A DNA stretch of 64,000 nucleotides, from NCBI RefSeq assembly GCF_016902535.1, contig NZ_JACSNY010000003.1, forward strand, positions 124,001 to 188,000, read 5' to 3'. A program made the translations under genes and the position numbers. This stretch comes from Anaerotignum lactatifermentans (GTDB lineage Bacteria; Bacillota; Clostridia; Lachnospirales; Anaerotignaceae). Below are positions 51,355 to 60,631 of this stretch, in pieces. Numbering within the stretch: the stretch's first letter is position 1; every line of letters starts with the position of its first letter. The notes under the pieces were generated by a model, which was not told the DNA's origin, did no database searches, and saw only the letters and a program-made list of their open reading frames with translations.

Positions 51355-53445
51355 ATGGACAGATGGTTTCTGGAAATACTGAATTTATCCTTTTGCGGCA
51401 GTTTTGCTATACTGGCGGCGCTGGTTTTGCGGCTGCTGCTGAAAAAAAGCCCCAGAGTGATTTCCTACGGACTTTGGATTGTGGTGTTTCTGGCGCTGAT
51501 TTTTCCCATCAGGCTGAAAACCGATTACAGTCCCATGCCTGTGGGCGTGGAGAGCTTTCAGGCGGAAAAGCTGTATCAGGCAGTCCCCCGAGCGGAAAGT
51601 GGGATTCCGGTGGTGGATGAATTTTTCGCGGAAAGGACCCCGGCACGACAACTGGGCGAAGAAGTCTTTCCTATGGAACGGCTGATGGAAGGGGCTTCTG
51701 TGCTATGGATTGGAGGCGCGGTACTTCTGCTGGGATATGGCGCCTTTTCCTCTCTGAGACTGCGGAAAAAACTGAAAAACGGAAAGAAGCTGGAGCCGCA
51801 GGTGTATCAGGTGGAAGGTCTGCCCACGGCGTTTGTGATGGGGATGCCGCCACGTATTTATCTTCCGGCGGATCTGACGGAGGAAGAACGGGCCCATGTG
51901 CTCTGTCACGAGAGAATTCATATCCGGCGGCATGATATGCGGATCAAGCAGGGGGCCTTCCTCATTCTTTGCCTGCACTGGTTCAATCCGCTGGTCTGGC
52001 TGGCCTTTCGGTGCATGGAAGCGGATATGGAAAGCGCTTGTGATGAAAAAGTGCTGGAAACCATGGGGACGGACATTAAAAAGAAGTATTCCCTTTCTCT
52101 GGTACGGTTGTCAGCGGAGGAGCGTTGGTTTGGGACACCGCTGGCCTTTGGGGAAAAGCCCGTCAAGACAAGGGTAAAACATATCCTGCGATACAAAAAG
52201 CCGGTATCTGCTGTGGCGGGGCTGGCGATTGTGGCGGCGGCAGCGGTGGGATGCGCTGTCTGGAGTGCGCCGGCGGAGAAAAGCGACGCCAACGACATTA
52301 TCCACATGGAGGAAGAAAAGATTACATCTATGGTGGAGGAACAGGGCAGCCGCATTGTTGACAGAGTGGTGCTCCAGCGTATCGAGCATTGTCGTGTGAA
52401 CGGATTGCTGGGGGAAGATGTGGCGGTGGAAGTCTGGTCGGAAAAATGCCGGTTCCGGTTGGACAGCGACAAGTCTTTGCAGCTGCCGGACGGCATTACC
52501 CAGGAGGGGGATTGGCTCTATCTGGAATCGGAAAAATACGCTTTTGGGGCAAGTGCTACGCCGAACCCTGATGAAAATGGTGTGGATGTTAGGCAGTACA
52601 CGAAGGAGCAGGAGGCTCTTTTCGGTGTATGCTTTGGAAGTATCTATCCCTATGAACTGGCCATGCCCCAGGAAGAAATGGATACCATGGTGCGGGCGCT
52701 TTTGGAGGAAAAAGGATATATTATGCCGGAAACCTACGCAGGGGAGCATATGGTGGCAGAGGTATCTCTCCATCAGCAGAAGGGATACAGCGATTGGAGG
52801 CTGTTTTTGTCCCAGCCTGTGAAGCAGGGGGATGACGGTATCTGGTGCGTGGAACGATGGAGCGACGAGACGGGAAACCTCTATTACAACTATATCAGCG
52901 GCGCGGAGGAAGACGTTTATTACGCGGAACAGCAGGCACAATGTGACGAAGGGCACATAGTGGGGCTTCTGAATCCCGAAGATGTTGCCATGACATTTCT
53001 GCGGGAGGAAATGGGGCTTGGGTCTGTGACGACGGAGGATATTGTGGTAAAAGAAGGGACACTGGAAGATTTTTATGGACCGATGTCTTCCAAGCGGTTT
53101 GGATATATCGTAAAATTGGTTCCGGAAGACAGTATTCTGCATCTGAATGAAGCTCAGTGGTACACGGAGGAAAACAGAGACCGTCTGGCGCAGGTGCAGT
53201 TAGATCCGGACATGGAGATGCCCAACGGGTTTTATATCCGCAGATGGGAAAACGATACGGTCCTGCAGCTGGGAGAAAGACCGGAAATTCTGGTGGTAGA
53301 GATGACAGAAAACGGAGCGGAGCAGAAGGAGCTGCGCAGCTGGGAGGAACTGGCGGAATATCTGGAAGAACGCGGAGAAGTGCCTTTCTGGATCACCACA
53401 GAGGGCGGCATCGTAACGAAGGCAGAGGAACAGTATCTTCCTTAA
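51355..53445 (+). CDS. BlaR1-like M56 metallopeptidase with atypical sensor domain
   Basis: 696 residues. N-terminal membrane helices (about 10-30, 35-52, 115-135), then the M56 zinc protease domain with HERIH (in CHERIHIRRHDMRIKQ, about 180) and ESACDEKVLETMG (about 222), a further helix (about 283-305), and a 390-residue outer domain. In classical BlaR1/MecR1 that outer part is a penicillin-binding domain with SxxK, SxN and KTG motifs; I see none here, so the signal is probably not a beta-lactam. ATG 51355 has 7-base spacing to AGGAGG; ATG 51349 is too close. No beta-lactamase gene is nearby. It likely cleaves or signals to the BlaI-like repressor. Confidence 0.85.
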   Translation: MDRWFLEILNLSFCGSFAILAALVLRLLLKKSPRVISYGLWIVVFLALIFPIRLKTDYSPMPVGVESFQAEKLYQAVPRAESGIPVVDEFFAERTPARQLGEEVFPMERLMEGASVLWIGGAVLLLGYGAFSSLRLRKKLKNGKKLEPQVYQVEGLPTAFVMGMPPRIYLPADLTEEERAHVLCHERIHIRRHDMRIKQGAFLILCLHWFNPLVWLAFRCMEADMESACDEKVLETMGTDIKKKYSLSLVRLSAEERWFGTPLAFGEKPVKTRVKHILRYKKPVSAVAGLAIVAAAAVGCAVWSAPAEKSDANDIIHMEEEKITSMVEEQGSRIVDRVVLQRIEHCRVNGLLGEDVAVEVWSEKCRFRLDSDKSLQLPDGITQEGDWLYLESEKYAFGASATPNPDENGVDVRQYTKEQEALFGVCFGSIYPYELAMPQEEMDTMVRALLEEKGYIMPETYAGEHMVAEVSLHQQKGYSDWRLFLSQPVKQGDDGIWCVERWSDETGNLYYNYISGAEEDVYYAEQQAQCDEGHIVGLLNPEDVAMTFLREEMGLGSVTTEDIVVKEGTLEDFYGPMSSKRFGYIVKLVPEDSILHLNEAQWYTEENRDRLAQVQLDPDMEMPNGFYIRRWENDTVLQLGERPEILVVEMTENGAEQKELRSWEELAEYLEERGEVPFWITTEGGIVTKAEEQYLP

Positions 53446-53493
53446 GGAAAAAGACGCAGGACAGAAAGCGGGTTCCTCTAAAATATATCTGAT

Positions 53494-53548
53494 AAAAAAA
53501 GACAGTTGGGTTCTTTGCGAAGAAAGAATCCGGCTGTCTTTATTTTCT
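53494..53548 (+). terminator. Bidirectional terminator after the blaR1-like gene
   Basis: AAAGACAGTTGGGTTCTTT (from 53498) pairs with AAAGAATCCGGCTGTCTTT (to 53541) with G-T pairs, flanked by A7 on the left and ATTTT on the right. It suits the convergent DUF3885 gene as well. Confidence 0.85.
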
Positions 53549-53560
53549 GATGAGAAATCT

Positions 53561-54199
53561 TTAAAAAGGTTCTGTGTCTTTGGGATTTGCGAATATTTTG
53601 TTCATCCGGGGCAGGTCATAATCCAGCAGCCAGTTATGGCAGTCCTCATAAAAGGGGCGCAGGACTTCTTTGTCCGCCGCTACCAGATCCATGCCGCGGT
53701 CATCATAGAGATGAAGGAGGAAGGGCGTATCTGTGCGGAAAAAGAAAACGGCGGAGGATAATTCCCGAAAGCCGCGATAGTCTGTTCTGGTAATTTCCGT
53801 CAGAAGGTTGTCGGCTTTCAGCGGCGTTTGGTTCAAATCCCAGAAAAAGAAAACACGGATCAGGGGATCGCCGTCACTGTCGGTGGTTTCCTGCTCCAGA
53901 ACTTCAGCCGGAAGGGGCAGCCGGGTGATTTCCTGGAAGCGGGACAGAAGCTCCGGGATTTCCGTTTCTTCCAACGGTGTGCGGTAAAGGACCCAGAGAA
54001 GGGTATCGAAGGGCGCGGCTTTGGCGTAAAGAAAAGCCGCACGCCACTGCGCCAGACGGAGGTACCGAGGGTCCCGTGTGGAATATTCTTCCGGACCGAT
54101 CTCGAAACGAAGGGAAATGGGGCTTTCATAAAAGATGGGCAGCTGGAGCCGGGGGTTTCCCATGGCTTCCAAGGCGGAAAAGGTACGTTCAAACAGCAT
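53561..54199 (-). CDS. DUF3885 domain protein
   Basis: 212 residues, function unknown. The pattern YESPISLRFEIGPEEY (about 23-38), an Arg/Ala-containing helix (LRLAQWRAAFLYAKA, about 46-60) and the C-terminal LLHLYDDRGMDLVAADKEVL (about 162-181) and WLLDYDLPRMNKIF (about 190-203) are typical of the DUF3885 family in Firmicutes. ATG 54199 follows AAAGGAGATCCTT; an upstream start (54226) is lysine-rich and would include the site. It is monocistronic. Confidence 0.78.
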   Translation of the reverse strand: MLFERTFSALEAMGNPRLQLPIFYESPISLRFEIGPEEYSTRDPRYLRLAQWRAAFLYAKAAPFDTLLWVLYRTPLEETEIPELLSRFQEITRLPLPAEVLEQETTDSDGDPLIRVFFFWDLNQTPLKADNLLTEITRTDYRGFRELSSAVFFFRTDTPFLLHLYDDRGMDLVAADKEVLRPFYEDCHNWLLDYDLPRMNKIFANPKDTEPF

Positions 54200-54295
54200 A
54201 AGGATCTCCTTTTTCTTTTTTGGCAATAGTATAACATAAAAGAGCGGAAAAAAGAGAAGCTTTTAGAAAAACGCGGGAAAATGGAAGGGGAAAAA

Positions 54296-54346
54296 CAAAG
54301 ACCGCCGGAATCCCGACGATGCGCAGCGGAATCCGACGGTTCTGTT
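54296..54346 (-). terminator. Intrinsic terminator of the EamA transporter
   Basis: On the minus strand ACCGTCGGATTCCG pairs with CGGGATTCCGGCGGT, followed by CTTTGTTTTT. The GGATTCCGGCGGT arm again resembles the family noted elsewhere in the window. Confidence 0.78.
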
Positions 54347-54362
54347 TTTGTAAAAGTCCGTT

Positions 54363-55226
54363 TCAGGAAACAGGGGCCTTCTTTGTGGTATGCAGGAACA
54401 TGGCTACGGCGGTGCCGCAGATGATGACATAGCCCAGCCAGCTGAGGATATCCGGGATCTGGCTGAAGATCAGAAAGCCCAGCAGTGCCGAGAAGGGAAT
54501 CTGGAAATAATCATAAACAGAAATTTCCCGGGCAGGGGCATAGCAGTAAGCGGCGGTAATGGTGAACTGACCGCCGGCGGCGGAAAGGCCCGCCAGAAGA
54601 AGGATGCCCAGCTGTGTCCACGTCATGGGGTGGAAATCGAAGATCAAAAAAGGCAGCAGTACCACGCAGGAGAAGGCCGAGAAGAAGAACACGATAAAGG
54701 GCCCGGCAACACCCTGCTGGCCCAGAGAGCGGACATAGGTATAGGCCAATCCTGCGGTCAGACCGCCCATAAGGCCGATAAAGGCGGGGAAAAGCTGCAT
54801 ATTTCCTGTAGGCTTAACGATAAAGAGCACGCCAATAAAGGCGATGACAATAGACATGGCCTGAAAGCGGCTGGGTTTTTCTTTTAGCAGGAAGATGGCA
54901 AAGATGACCGCGAAGAAGGGGGACATCTTATTGAGCATGGAGGCATCCGCCAGCACCAGATGGTCCACAGAATAGAAATTGCACAGAACGCCGATAGTGC
55001 CGGCCAGGGCACGAAGGAACAGGTGGCGTTTTGCCTTGGGAGTAAAGGATACCTGCGGGCGCTCCCGGAAGAGAATGACCGCCGCAAAGATCAGCGCCAC
55101 GAAATTACGGAAAAAACTTTTCTGCATGGCGGGCAGATCCCCGGAAAGGCGGACGAAAAGATTCATCAAAGCGAAGAAAAAAGATGAAAGGGTAATACAT
55201 AAGATCCCTTTTTGTTTTTGAGTCAT
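54363..55226 (-). CDS. EamA/DMT-superfamily transporter
   Basis: 287 residues with ten hydrophobic segments arranged as two EamA repeats (about 5-135 and 145-280). Features include SSFFFALMNLFVRLSG (about 15-30) and LSAAGGQFTITAAYCYAPA (about 220-238). These permeases export or import metabolites, often amino acids, nucleosides or drugs; no substrate can be named. ATG 55226 follows AGGAAAGGAGTTTTTTC; a longer frame from 55256 lacks a site. Ends at its own terminator; single gene. Confidence 0.88.
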   Translation of the reverse strand: MTQKQKGILCITLSSFFFALMNLFVRLSGDLPAMQKSFFRNFVALIFAAVILFRERPQVSFTPKAKRHLFLRALAGTIGVLCNFYSVDHLVLADASMLNKMSPFFAVIFAIFLLKEKPSRFQAMSIVIAFIGVLFIVKPTGNMQLFPAFIGLMGGLTAGLAYTYVRSLGQQGVAGPFIVFFFSAFSCVVLLPFLIFDFHPMTWTQLGILLLAGLSAAGGQFTITAAYCYAPAREISVYDYFQIPFSALLGFLIFSQIPDILSWLGYVIICGTAVAMFLHTTKKAPVS

Positions 55227-55302
55227 GAAAAAACTCCTTTCCTGTAAAATTTGCACGAGGATTATTATACGACGGTTTGGAGGGAAAGAAAAGAGAAAAA
55301 TA

Positions 55303-55341
55303 AAAAAGAGCCTGCCGTCTGGGATCAGACAGCGGACTCTT
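55303..55341 (-). terminator. Terminator of queH
   Basis: On the minus strand AAAGAGTCCGCTGTCTG pairs with CAGACGGCAGGCTCTTT (G-T pairs and one mismatch), followed by TTTATTTTT. It overlaps the last codons of queH. Confidence 0.8.
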
Positions 55342-55972
55342 TGGCCTTGCGACGGGCCTCGGCTTCCGCCTTAGAGAAGGGACAGCCGCAGTAATCCTGG
55401 CGGTAAAGACCGTATTCTTCCGAAAGGACACAGGAACGGCGGTAGCCGTTTTTCTTTTTGAAATCAGAAAACAGATAGGAAACGCCGTACTCCTCCGCCA
55501 GTTTCCGGCCGATGGCGTTGAGGACCTGGGCGTTTTTGTGGGGGCTGATGGAAAGGGTGGTGGTAAAGTAATCATAACCGCTCGCCTTTGCCGCCTCCGC
55601 CGTTTTGCGCAGTCGGAGTTCGTAGCAGTCAAAGCAGCGGGAGCCGCCTTCCGGTTCTGTTTCTCTGCCCTTTGCCATGGCAAAAAAGGTTTCCGGGTCA
55701 TAATCGGCAATGAGGCAGGATACGGGACCTTCCAGGGGCATTTGGGAAATGAGCTTTTGCTGTTCCGCCGCCCGATGCTGAAATTCCGCCGCGGGAGAAA
55801 TATTAGGGTTATAGTAAAATACGGTGATATCGAAATAATGGGTCAGATATTCCAGAACATAGGAAGAACAGGGGCCGCAGCAGCTGTGCAGCAGCAGACG
55901 GGGCCGGCGGCCTTCCTTTTCTATGGTTTGCAGGGTGCGTTCCAGCACCAGCTGATAGTTTTCTTTCTGCAT
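55325..55972 (-). CDS. queH: Epoxyqueuosine reductase QueH
   Basis: Converts epoxyqueuosine to queuosine in tRNA anticodons, the last step, as the non-orthologous alternative to QueG. The 215 residues carry the family cysteine motifs LLLHSCCGPCSSYVLEYL (about 26-43), RCFDCYELRL (about 111-120) and YCGCPFS (about 194-200), expected to hold an iron-sulfur cluster and a metal. FYYNPNISP (about 52-60) and DYFTTTLSISPHKN (about 133-146) are also conserved. ATG 55972 follows GGAGGTGCTTT. No queuosine-biosynthesis genes are adjacent. Confidence 0.93.
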   Translation of the reverse strand: MQKENYQLVLERTLQTIEKEGRRPRLLLHSCCGPCSSYVLEYLTHYFDITVFYYNPNISPAAEFQHRAAEQQKLISQMPLEGPVSCLIADYDPETFFAMAKGRETEPEGGSRCFDCYELRLRKTAEAAKASGYDYFTTTLSISPHKNAQVLNAIGRKLAEEYGVSYLFSDFKKKNGYRRSCVLSEEYGLYRQDYCGCPFSKAEAEARRKAKESAV

Positions 55973-56283
55973 AAAGCACCTCCAAAAAGCAGGAATTCTT
56001 TCTCCAGTGTAGCAATGGCGAGGGAAAAAGTAAAGAAAAACAGAATGTACGAAAAAAAATACAAAAATATTTCACAAAAATGCGATTTTTTGAAAGGCGC
56101 AAGGAAAAAAAGATTCATGAACTTTTTAGGGAAAAGATAGAATTTCCTGTTCATGATGCGAGATGGCAGGAAAAAGCGGAGCAGACAGAGGAGAAAATAG
56201 AAATGCAGACAGAAAAAAATGACGGGAAAGAAAAAAGCTTTCCCAAACGGCGGGAAAGCCCGGAAAAACAAGTAAAAAAGGGC

Positions 56284-56312
56284 TTGACACTTCGTCCGCC
56301 CTGTGGTAAAAT
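56284..56312 (+). promoter_or_regulatory. Promoter of rpoBC
   Basis: TTGACA (56284-56289), 17-base spacer, TAAAAT (56307-56312). Start expected near 56319, about 440 bases before rpoB. The 55980-56280 stretch is A-rich with no gene recognised. Confidence 0.85.
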
Positions 56313-56318
56313 ATTTCA

Positions 56319-56756
56319 CACATTAGCAGATAAGCACATATCCCCATAATTACAGACAGTATAGCATAGGGGTGGAAAAAATTCAACAAAATTTTTTCAA
56401 AAACCTGATTTTTCCCGGAAAATCAGGCATTCCAAGGACTGTCGGAAAGTGGGAACAGGCACTGTTAACCAGAACCAATAGGTGGAACGGGAGGCATTAT
56501 GCAGACTGTTCAAAAGTGTATTAGAATTTCTTAGACCAAAGAGGCTTTTGTCATGACCGCTGATCAAAGGTGGTGCAGGCAAAGGTCTAGCTTTGTTTAG
56601 GCAATTCTAAATTTTTTGCGCAAAAGAAGTTTTTTTGAGCGAAAAGCGGCTGCCGTCCGGACGCCTGATACGGAAGAATGAAGAGTCGTTTTCCCGTATC
56701 AAGTGCCCGTGGGGCAGAGCAAGTCGGTGTGAAGGATAAATTCGAGAGGTGACAAG
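56319..56756 (+). promoter_or_regulatory. Long structured leader of rpoB
   Basis: About 440 bases without a convincing ORF. Visible pairings: CCTGATTTT/AAAATCAGG (56404-56427); TTAGAATT (56521-56528) with AATTCTAA (56603-56610), enclosing TAGACC (56532-56537) with GGTCTA (56584-56589), and directly followed by ATTTTTT; TGATACGG (56666-56673) with CCGTATCA (56694-56701); and TGCCC/GGGCA (56704-56716). The U-tract after the multibranch stem would fit an attenuator. I recognise no known Rfam family. Confidence 0.55.
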
Positions 56757-59700
56757 ATGGAAAAAAACAGAATTCACGCACTCCGTTTTGGCGACACGAC
56801 ACGAATGAGCTATTCCAAGATCAATGAGGTTTTGGAAATGCCCAATCTGATCGAGGTGCAGAAGGACAGCTATCAGTGGTTCCTGGATGAAGGTCTGAAG
56901 GAAGTATTCGAGGATATTTCCCCTATTACAGACTTCAGCGGCAATCTGGTGCTGGAATTTATTGATTTTTCTCTGGATTCCGAACCTAAATTCTCCATTG
57001 AGGAATGCAAGGAAAGAGACGCCACATACGCGGCGGCTTTGAAGGTAAAGGCCAGACTGTACAACAGAGAGCTGGACGAACTGAAAGAGCAGGAGATCTT
57101 CATGGGGGATTTCCCTCTGATGACAGAAACCGGTACATTTATCATCAACGGCGCGGAACGTGTTATTGTCAGCCAGCTGGTTCGTTCCCCCGGCATTTAC
57201 TATGCCTCCGATTTTGATAAGGTAGGGAAAAAGCTGCTCTCCGCTACGGTCATCCCCAACAGAGGGGCATGGCTGGAGTATGAGACAGATTCCAACGATG
57301 TATTTTATGTAAGAGTAGACCGTACCAGAAAGGTGCCTGTTACGGTTCTGATCCGTGCCCTGGGCATTGGTACAGACGCGGAGATTCTGGAACTGTTCGG
57401 CGACGAGCCCAAGATCCGCGCGACCATTGATAAGGACGTTGCGAAGTCTTATGAAGAAGGTTTGATCGAGATTTACAAGAAGCTGCGTCCCGGCGAACCT
57501 CCCACAGTGGAAAGCTCCGAATCTCTGCTCAGAGGTATGTTCTTCGATCCCAAGCGTTACGACCTGGCAAAGGTAGGCCGCTATAAATTCAACAAAAAAC
57601 TGGCGCTGAGAAACAGAATCCGCGGCGCGAAGCTGGCGGAAGCAGTGGTAGACCCCATGACCGGCGAAGTGCTGGCGGAAGCGGGCGCGATCCTGACCAT
57701 GGAACTGTGCGACACCATTCAGGACTGTGGTACAGACCATCTGTATATTGAGGTAGAGGACAAACAGGTGAAGATTCTCACCAACCGCGCGGTTGCCATT
57801 GACGCTTATCTGGAAGAATTCGGACTGACAGCGGAAGATGTCAATATCCGTGAGAGAGTATACTATCCTGTACTGGAACAGATTTTAAATGAATACGCTA
57901 CCGCCGAAGAGATTAAGGCGGCCATTAAGGAAAATATCCACGAGCTGGTACCCAAGCACATCACACTGGAAGACATTCTGGCTTCCATCAACTATGTAAT
58001 GCAGCTGGACTATGGCTACGGCAATGTGGATGATATCGACCATCTGGGCAACAGACGTATCCGCTCCGTTGGCGAACTGTTGCAGAACCAGTTCCGTATC
58101 GGTCTGTCCAGAATGGAAAGAGTGGTTCGTGAAAGAATGACTACACAGGATCTGGCGGTGGTAACACCTCAGGCACTGATTAACGTGCGTCCCGTGACAG
58201 CTGCCATCAAGGAATTCTTTGGTTCCTCACAGCTGTCCCAGTTCATGGACCAGAATAACCCTCTGAGTGAACTGACACATAAGAGACGTCTGTCCGCACT
58301 GGGCCCCGGCGGTCTGTCCAGAGAAAGAGCCGGCTTCGAGGTGCGAGACGTTCACCATTCTCACTACGGCAGAATGTGTCCTATCGAAACACCAGAAGGT
58401 CCTAACATCGGTCTGATCAATACACTGGCAACCTTTGCCCGCATCAATGAATATGGTTTCATTGAAGCGCCTTACAGAAAAGTAGACCAGAGCGGCGATG
58501 AACCTCGTGTAACAGACGAGTTCATCTATGTAACCGCTGACGAAGAAGAAAACTACAACGTAGCGCAGGCCAACGAGCCTCTGGACGCGGAAGGCCACTT
58601 CGTTCATAAGAAAGTAACCGGCCGTCACCGTGAGGACATCATCGAAGTAGACAGAAGCCAGATCCATCTGATGGACGTATCCCCCAAACAGATGGTATCC
58701 GTAGCCACAGCGCTGATTCCTTTCCTGGAAAACGACGACGCGAATCGTGCCCTGATGGGTTCCAACATGCAGCGTCAGGCAGTGCCTCTGATGGTGACAG
58801 ACTCTCCTATCGTTGGTACCGGTATGGAATACAAGACAGCGAAGGACTCCGGTATCTGTGTCATCGCCAAAAACAGCGGCATCATCGAGCGTGTTTCCGC
58901 CGACGAGATTGTGGTACGAAACGATAACTCTATGCGGGACGCATACAAGCTCATCAAATATCAGAGAAGTAACCAGAGCACCTGCCTGAACCAGAAACCT
59001 ATTGTAAACGTAGGCGACAGAGTGGAAGCAGGTCAGATCATCGCCGACGGCGCGTCCACCTGTCAGGGGGAACTGGCACTGGGCAAAAACCCTCTGATCG
59101 GTTTCATGACATGGGAAGGTTACAACTACGAGGACGCCGTTCTGCTGAGCGAAAAGCTGGTACAGGACGACGTATATACCTCCGTTCATATCAATGAATT
59201 TGAGGCGGACGCCAGAGATACCAAGCTGGGGCCCGAAGAAATTACTAGAGATATCCCCAACGTAGGCGAGGACGCCCTGCGTGACCTGGATGAAAGAGGG
59301 ATCGTCCGCATCGGTGCGGAAGTACACCCCAACGACATCCTGGTTGGTAAGGTAACACCGAAGGGCGAAACAGAGCTGACCGCGGAAGAAAGACTGCTGC
59401 GGGCCATCTTCGGCGAAAAGGCCAGAGAAGTTAGAGATACTTCCCTGCGTGTGCCTCACGGCGAAACAGGTATCATTGTAGACGTTAAGATCTTTACCAG
59501 AGAAAACGGCGACGACGTAGGTCCCGGCGTAAATCAGCTGGTAAGAGTATATATCGCGCAGAAGCGTAAGATTTCCGTAGGCGACAAGATGGCGGGCCGT
59601 CACGGGAACAAGGGTGTTGTTTCCAGAGTACTGCCTGTGGAGGATATGCCTTTCCTGCCCAACGGCCGTCCTTTGGATATCGTACTGAACCCTCTGGGTA

Positions 59701-60614
59701 TCCCTTCCCGTATGAATATCGGGCAGGTATTGGAGACCCATCTGTCTCTGGCGGCAAAAGTACTGGGCTGGAAGATTTCCACACCCGTATTTGACGGCGC
59801 CAACGAGATCGACATCATGGATACGCTGGAAATGGCAAACGACTATGTCAACACAGACTGGGAGGAATTCTCTGAGAAGTGGAAACCTCTGCTGGAAGGC
59901 GATATTTATGATGAACTGTACGCAAACAGAGACCACAGAGAAGAATGGAAGGGCGTAGCCATCGACAGAGACGGTAAGGTTTCTCTGCGCGATGGCCGTA
60001 CCGGCGAATTCTTCGATAACAGAGTCACCATCGGTTACATGCACTATCTGAAGCTGCACCACCTGGTAGACGATAAGATCCACGCACGTTCCACAGGTCC
60101 TTACTCTCTGGTAACACAGCAGCCTCTGGGCGGTAAAGCGCAGTTCGGCGGCCAGCGTTTCGGTGAGATGGAAGTTTGGGCGCTGGAAGCATACGGCGCG
60201 GCTTACACATTGCAGGAAATCCTGACAGTGAAGTCCGACGATATCGTAGGTCGTGTAAAGACTTACGAATCCATCGTAAAGGGCGAGAACATCCCCGAAC
60301 CCGGCGTACCCGAATCCTTCAAGGTACTGCTCAAAGAACTGCAGTCTCTGGCGTTGGATATTCGCGTACTGCGTGAAGACCAGACAGAAGTAGAAATCAA
60401 GGAATCCATCGAGGATGTGGATGATCTGAATGTAAATATCGACGGCTTTGAAGGCGATGACGACGAATTCCGCCGTCCCAGACCCATGACCGCCGAAGAA
60501 GAATTGGTGGACTTCCTCTTTGACGACGAGGAAGGCACCGTTCACGACAACAGCGATCTTTTGTCCGACGACTACGGCGACAGCGATCTGCTGGACGACT
60601 ATGACGAAGAATAA
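56757..60614 (+). CDS. rpoB: RNA polymerase beta subunit
   Basis: 1285 residues, near the usual Firmicutes length. The rifampicin pocket reads [20 protein letters not shown] then [20 protein letters not shown] (about 485-524), with the residues associated with sensitivity. Further catalytic-region motifs include the conserved lysines in [14 protein letters not shown] (about 944-957) and [20 protein letters not shown] (about 1124-1143). The acidic C-terminal tail (about 1200-1285, EEE/DDD-rich) is longer than in Bacillus but common in Clostridia. ATG 56757 follows GAGAGGTGACAAG. It is followed by rpoC after 17 bases. Confidence 0.98.
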   Translation: MEKNRIHALRFGDTTRMSYSKINEVLEMPNLIEVQKDSYQWFLDEGLKEVFEDISPITDFSGNLVLEFIDFSLDSEPKFSIEECKERDATYAAALKVKARLYNRELDELKEQEIFMGDFPLMTETGTFIINGAERVIVSQLVRSPGIYYASDFDKVGKKLLSATVIPNRGAWLEYETDSNDVFYVRVDRTRKVPVTVLIRALGIGTDAEILELFGDEPKIRATIDKDVAKSYEEGLIEIYKKLRPGEPPTVESSESLLRGMFFDPKRYDLAKVGRYKFNKKLALRNRIRGAKLAEAVVDPMTGEVLAEAGAILTMELCDTIQDCGTDHLYIEVEDKQVKILTNRAVAIDAYLEEFGLTAEDVNIRERVYYPVLEQILNEYATAEEIKAAIKENIHELVPKHITLEDILASINYVMQLDYGYGNVDDIDHLGNRRIRSVGELLQNQFRIGLSRMERVVRERMTTQDLAVVTPQALINVRPVTAAIKEFFGSSQLSQFMDQNNPLSELTHKRRLSALGPGGLSRERAGFEVRDVHHSHYGRMCPIETPEGPNIGLINTLATFARINEYGFIEAPYRKVDQSGDEPRVTDEFIYVTADEEENYNVAQANEPLDAEGHFVHKKVTGRHREDIIEVDRSQIHLMDVSPKQMVSVATALIPFLENDDANRALMGSNMQRQAVPLMVTDSPIVGTGMEYKTAKDSGICVIAKNSGIIERVSADEIVVRNDNSMRDAYKLIKYQRSNQSTCLNQKPIVNVGDRVEAGQIIADGASTCQGELALGKNPLIGFMTWEGYNYEDAVLLSEKLVQDDVYTSVHINEFEADARDTKLGPEEITRDIPNVGEDALRDLDERGIVRIGAEVHPNDILVGKVTPKGETELTAEERLLRAIFGEKAREVRDTSLRVPHGETGIIVDVKIFTRENGDDVGPGVNQLVRVYIAQKRKISVGDKMAGRHGNKGVVSRVLPVEDMPFLPNGRPLDIVLNPLGIPSRMNIGQVLETHLSLAAKVLGWKISTPVFDGANEIDIMDTLEMANDYVNTDWEEFSEKWKPLLEGDIYDELYANRDHREEWKGVAIDRDGKVSLRDGRTGEFFDNRVTIGYMHYLKLHHLVDDKIHARSTGPYSLVTQQPLGGKAQFGGQRFGEMEVWALEAYGAAYTLQEILTVKSDDIVGRVKTYESIVKGENIPEPGVPESFKVLLKELQSLALDIRVLREDQTEVEIKESIEDVDDLNVNIDGFEGDDDEFRRPRPMTAEEELVDFLFDDEEGTVHDNSDLLSDDYGDSDLLDDYDEE

Positions 60615-60631
60615 GAAAGGAGAACAAGCCC

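Noticed and set aside
56080-56349. Frame of 89 codons before the rpoB promoter
   Set aside because: Highly charged, no ribosome binding site, and it contains the rpoBC promoter.
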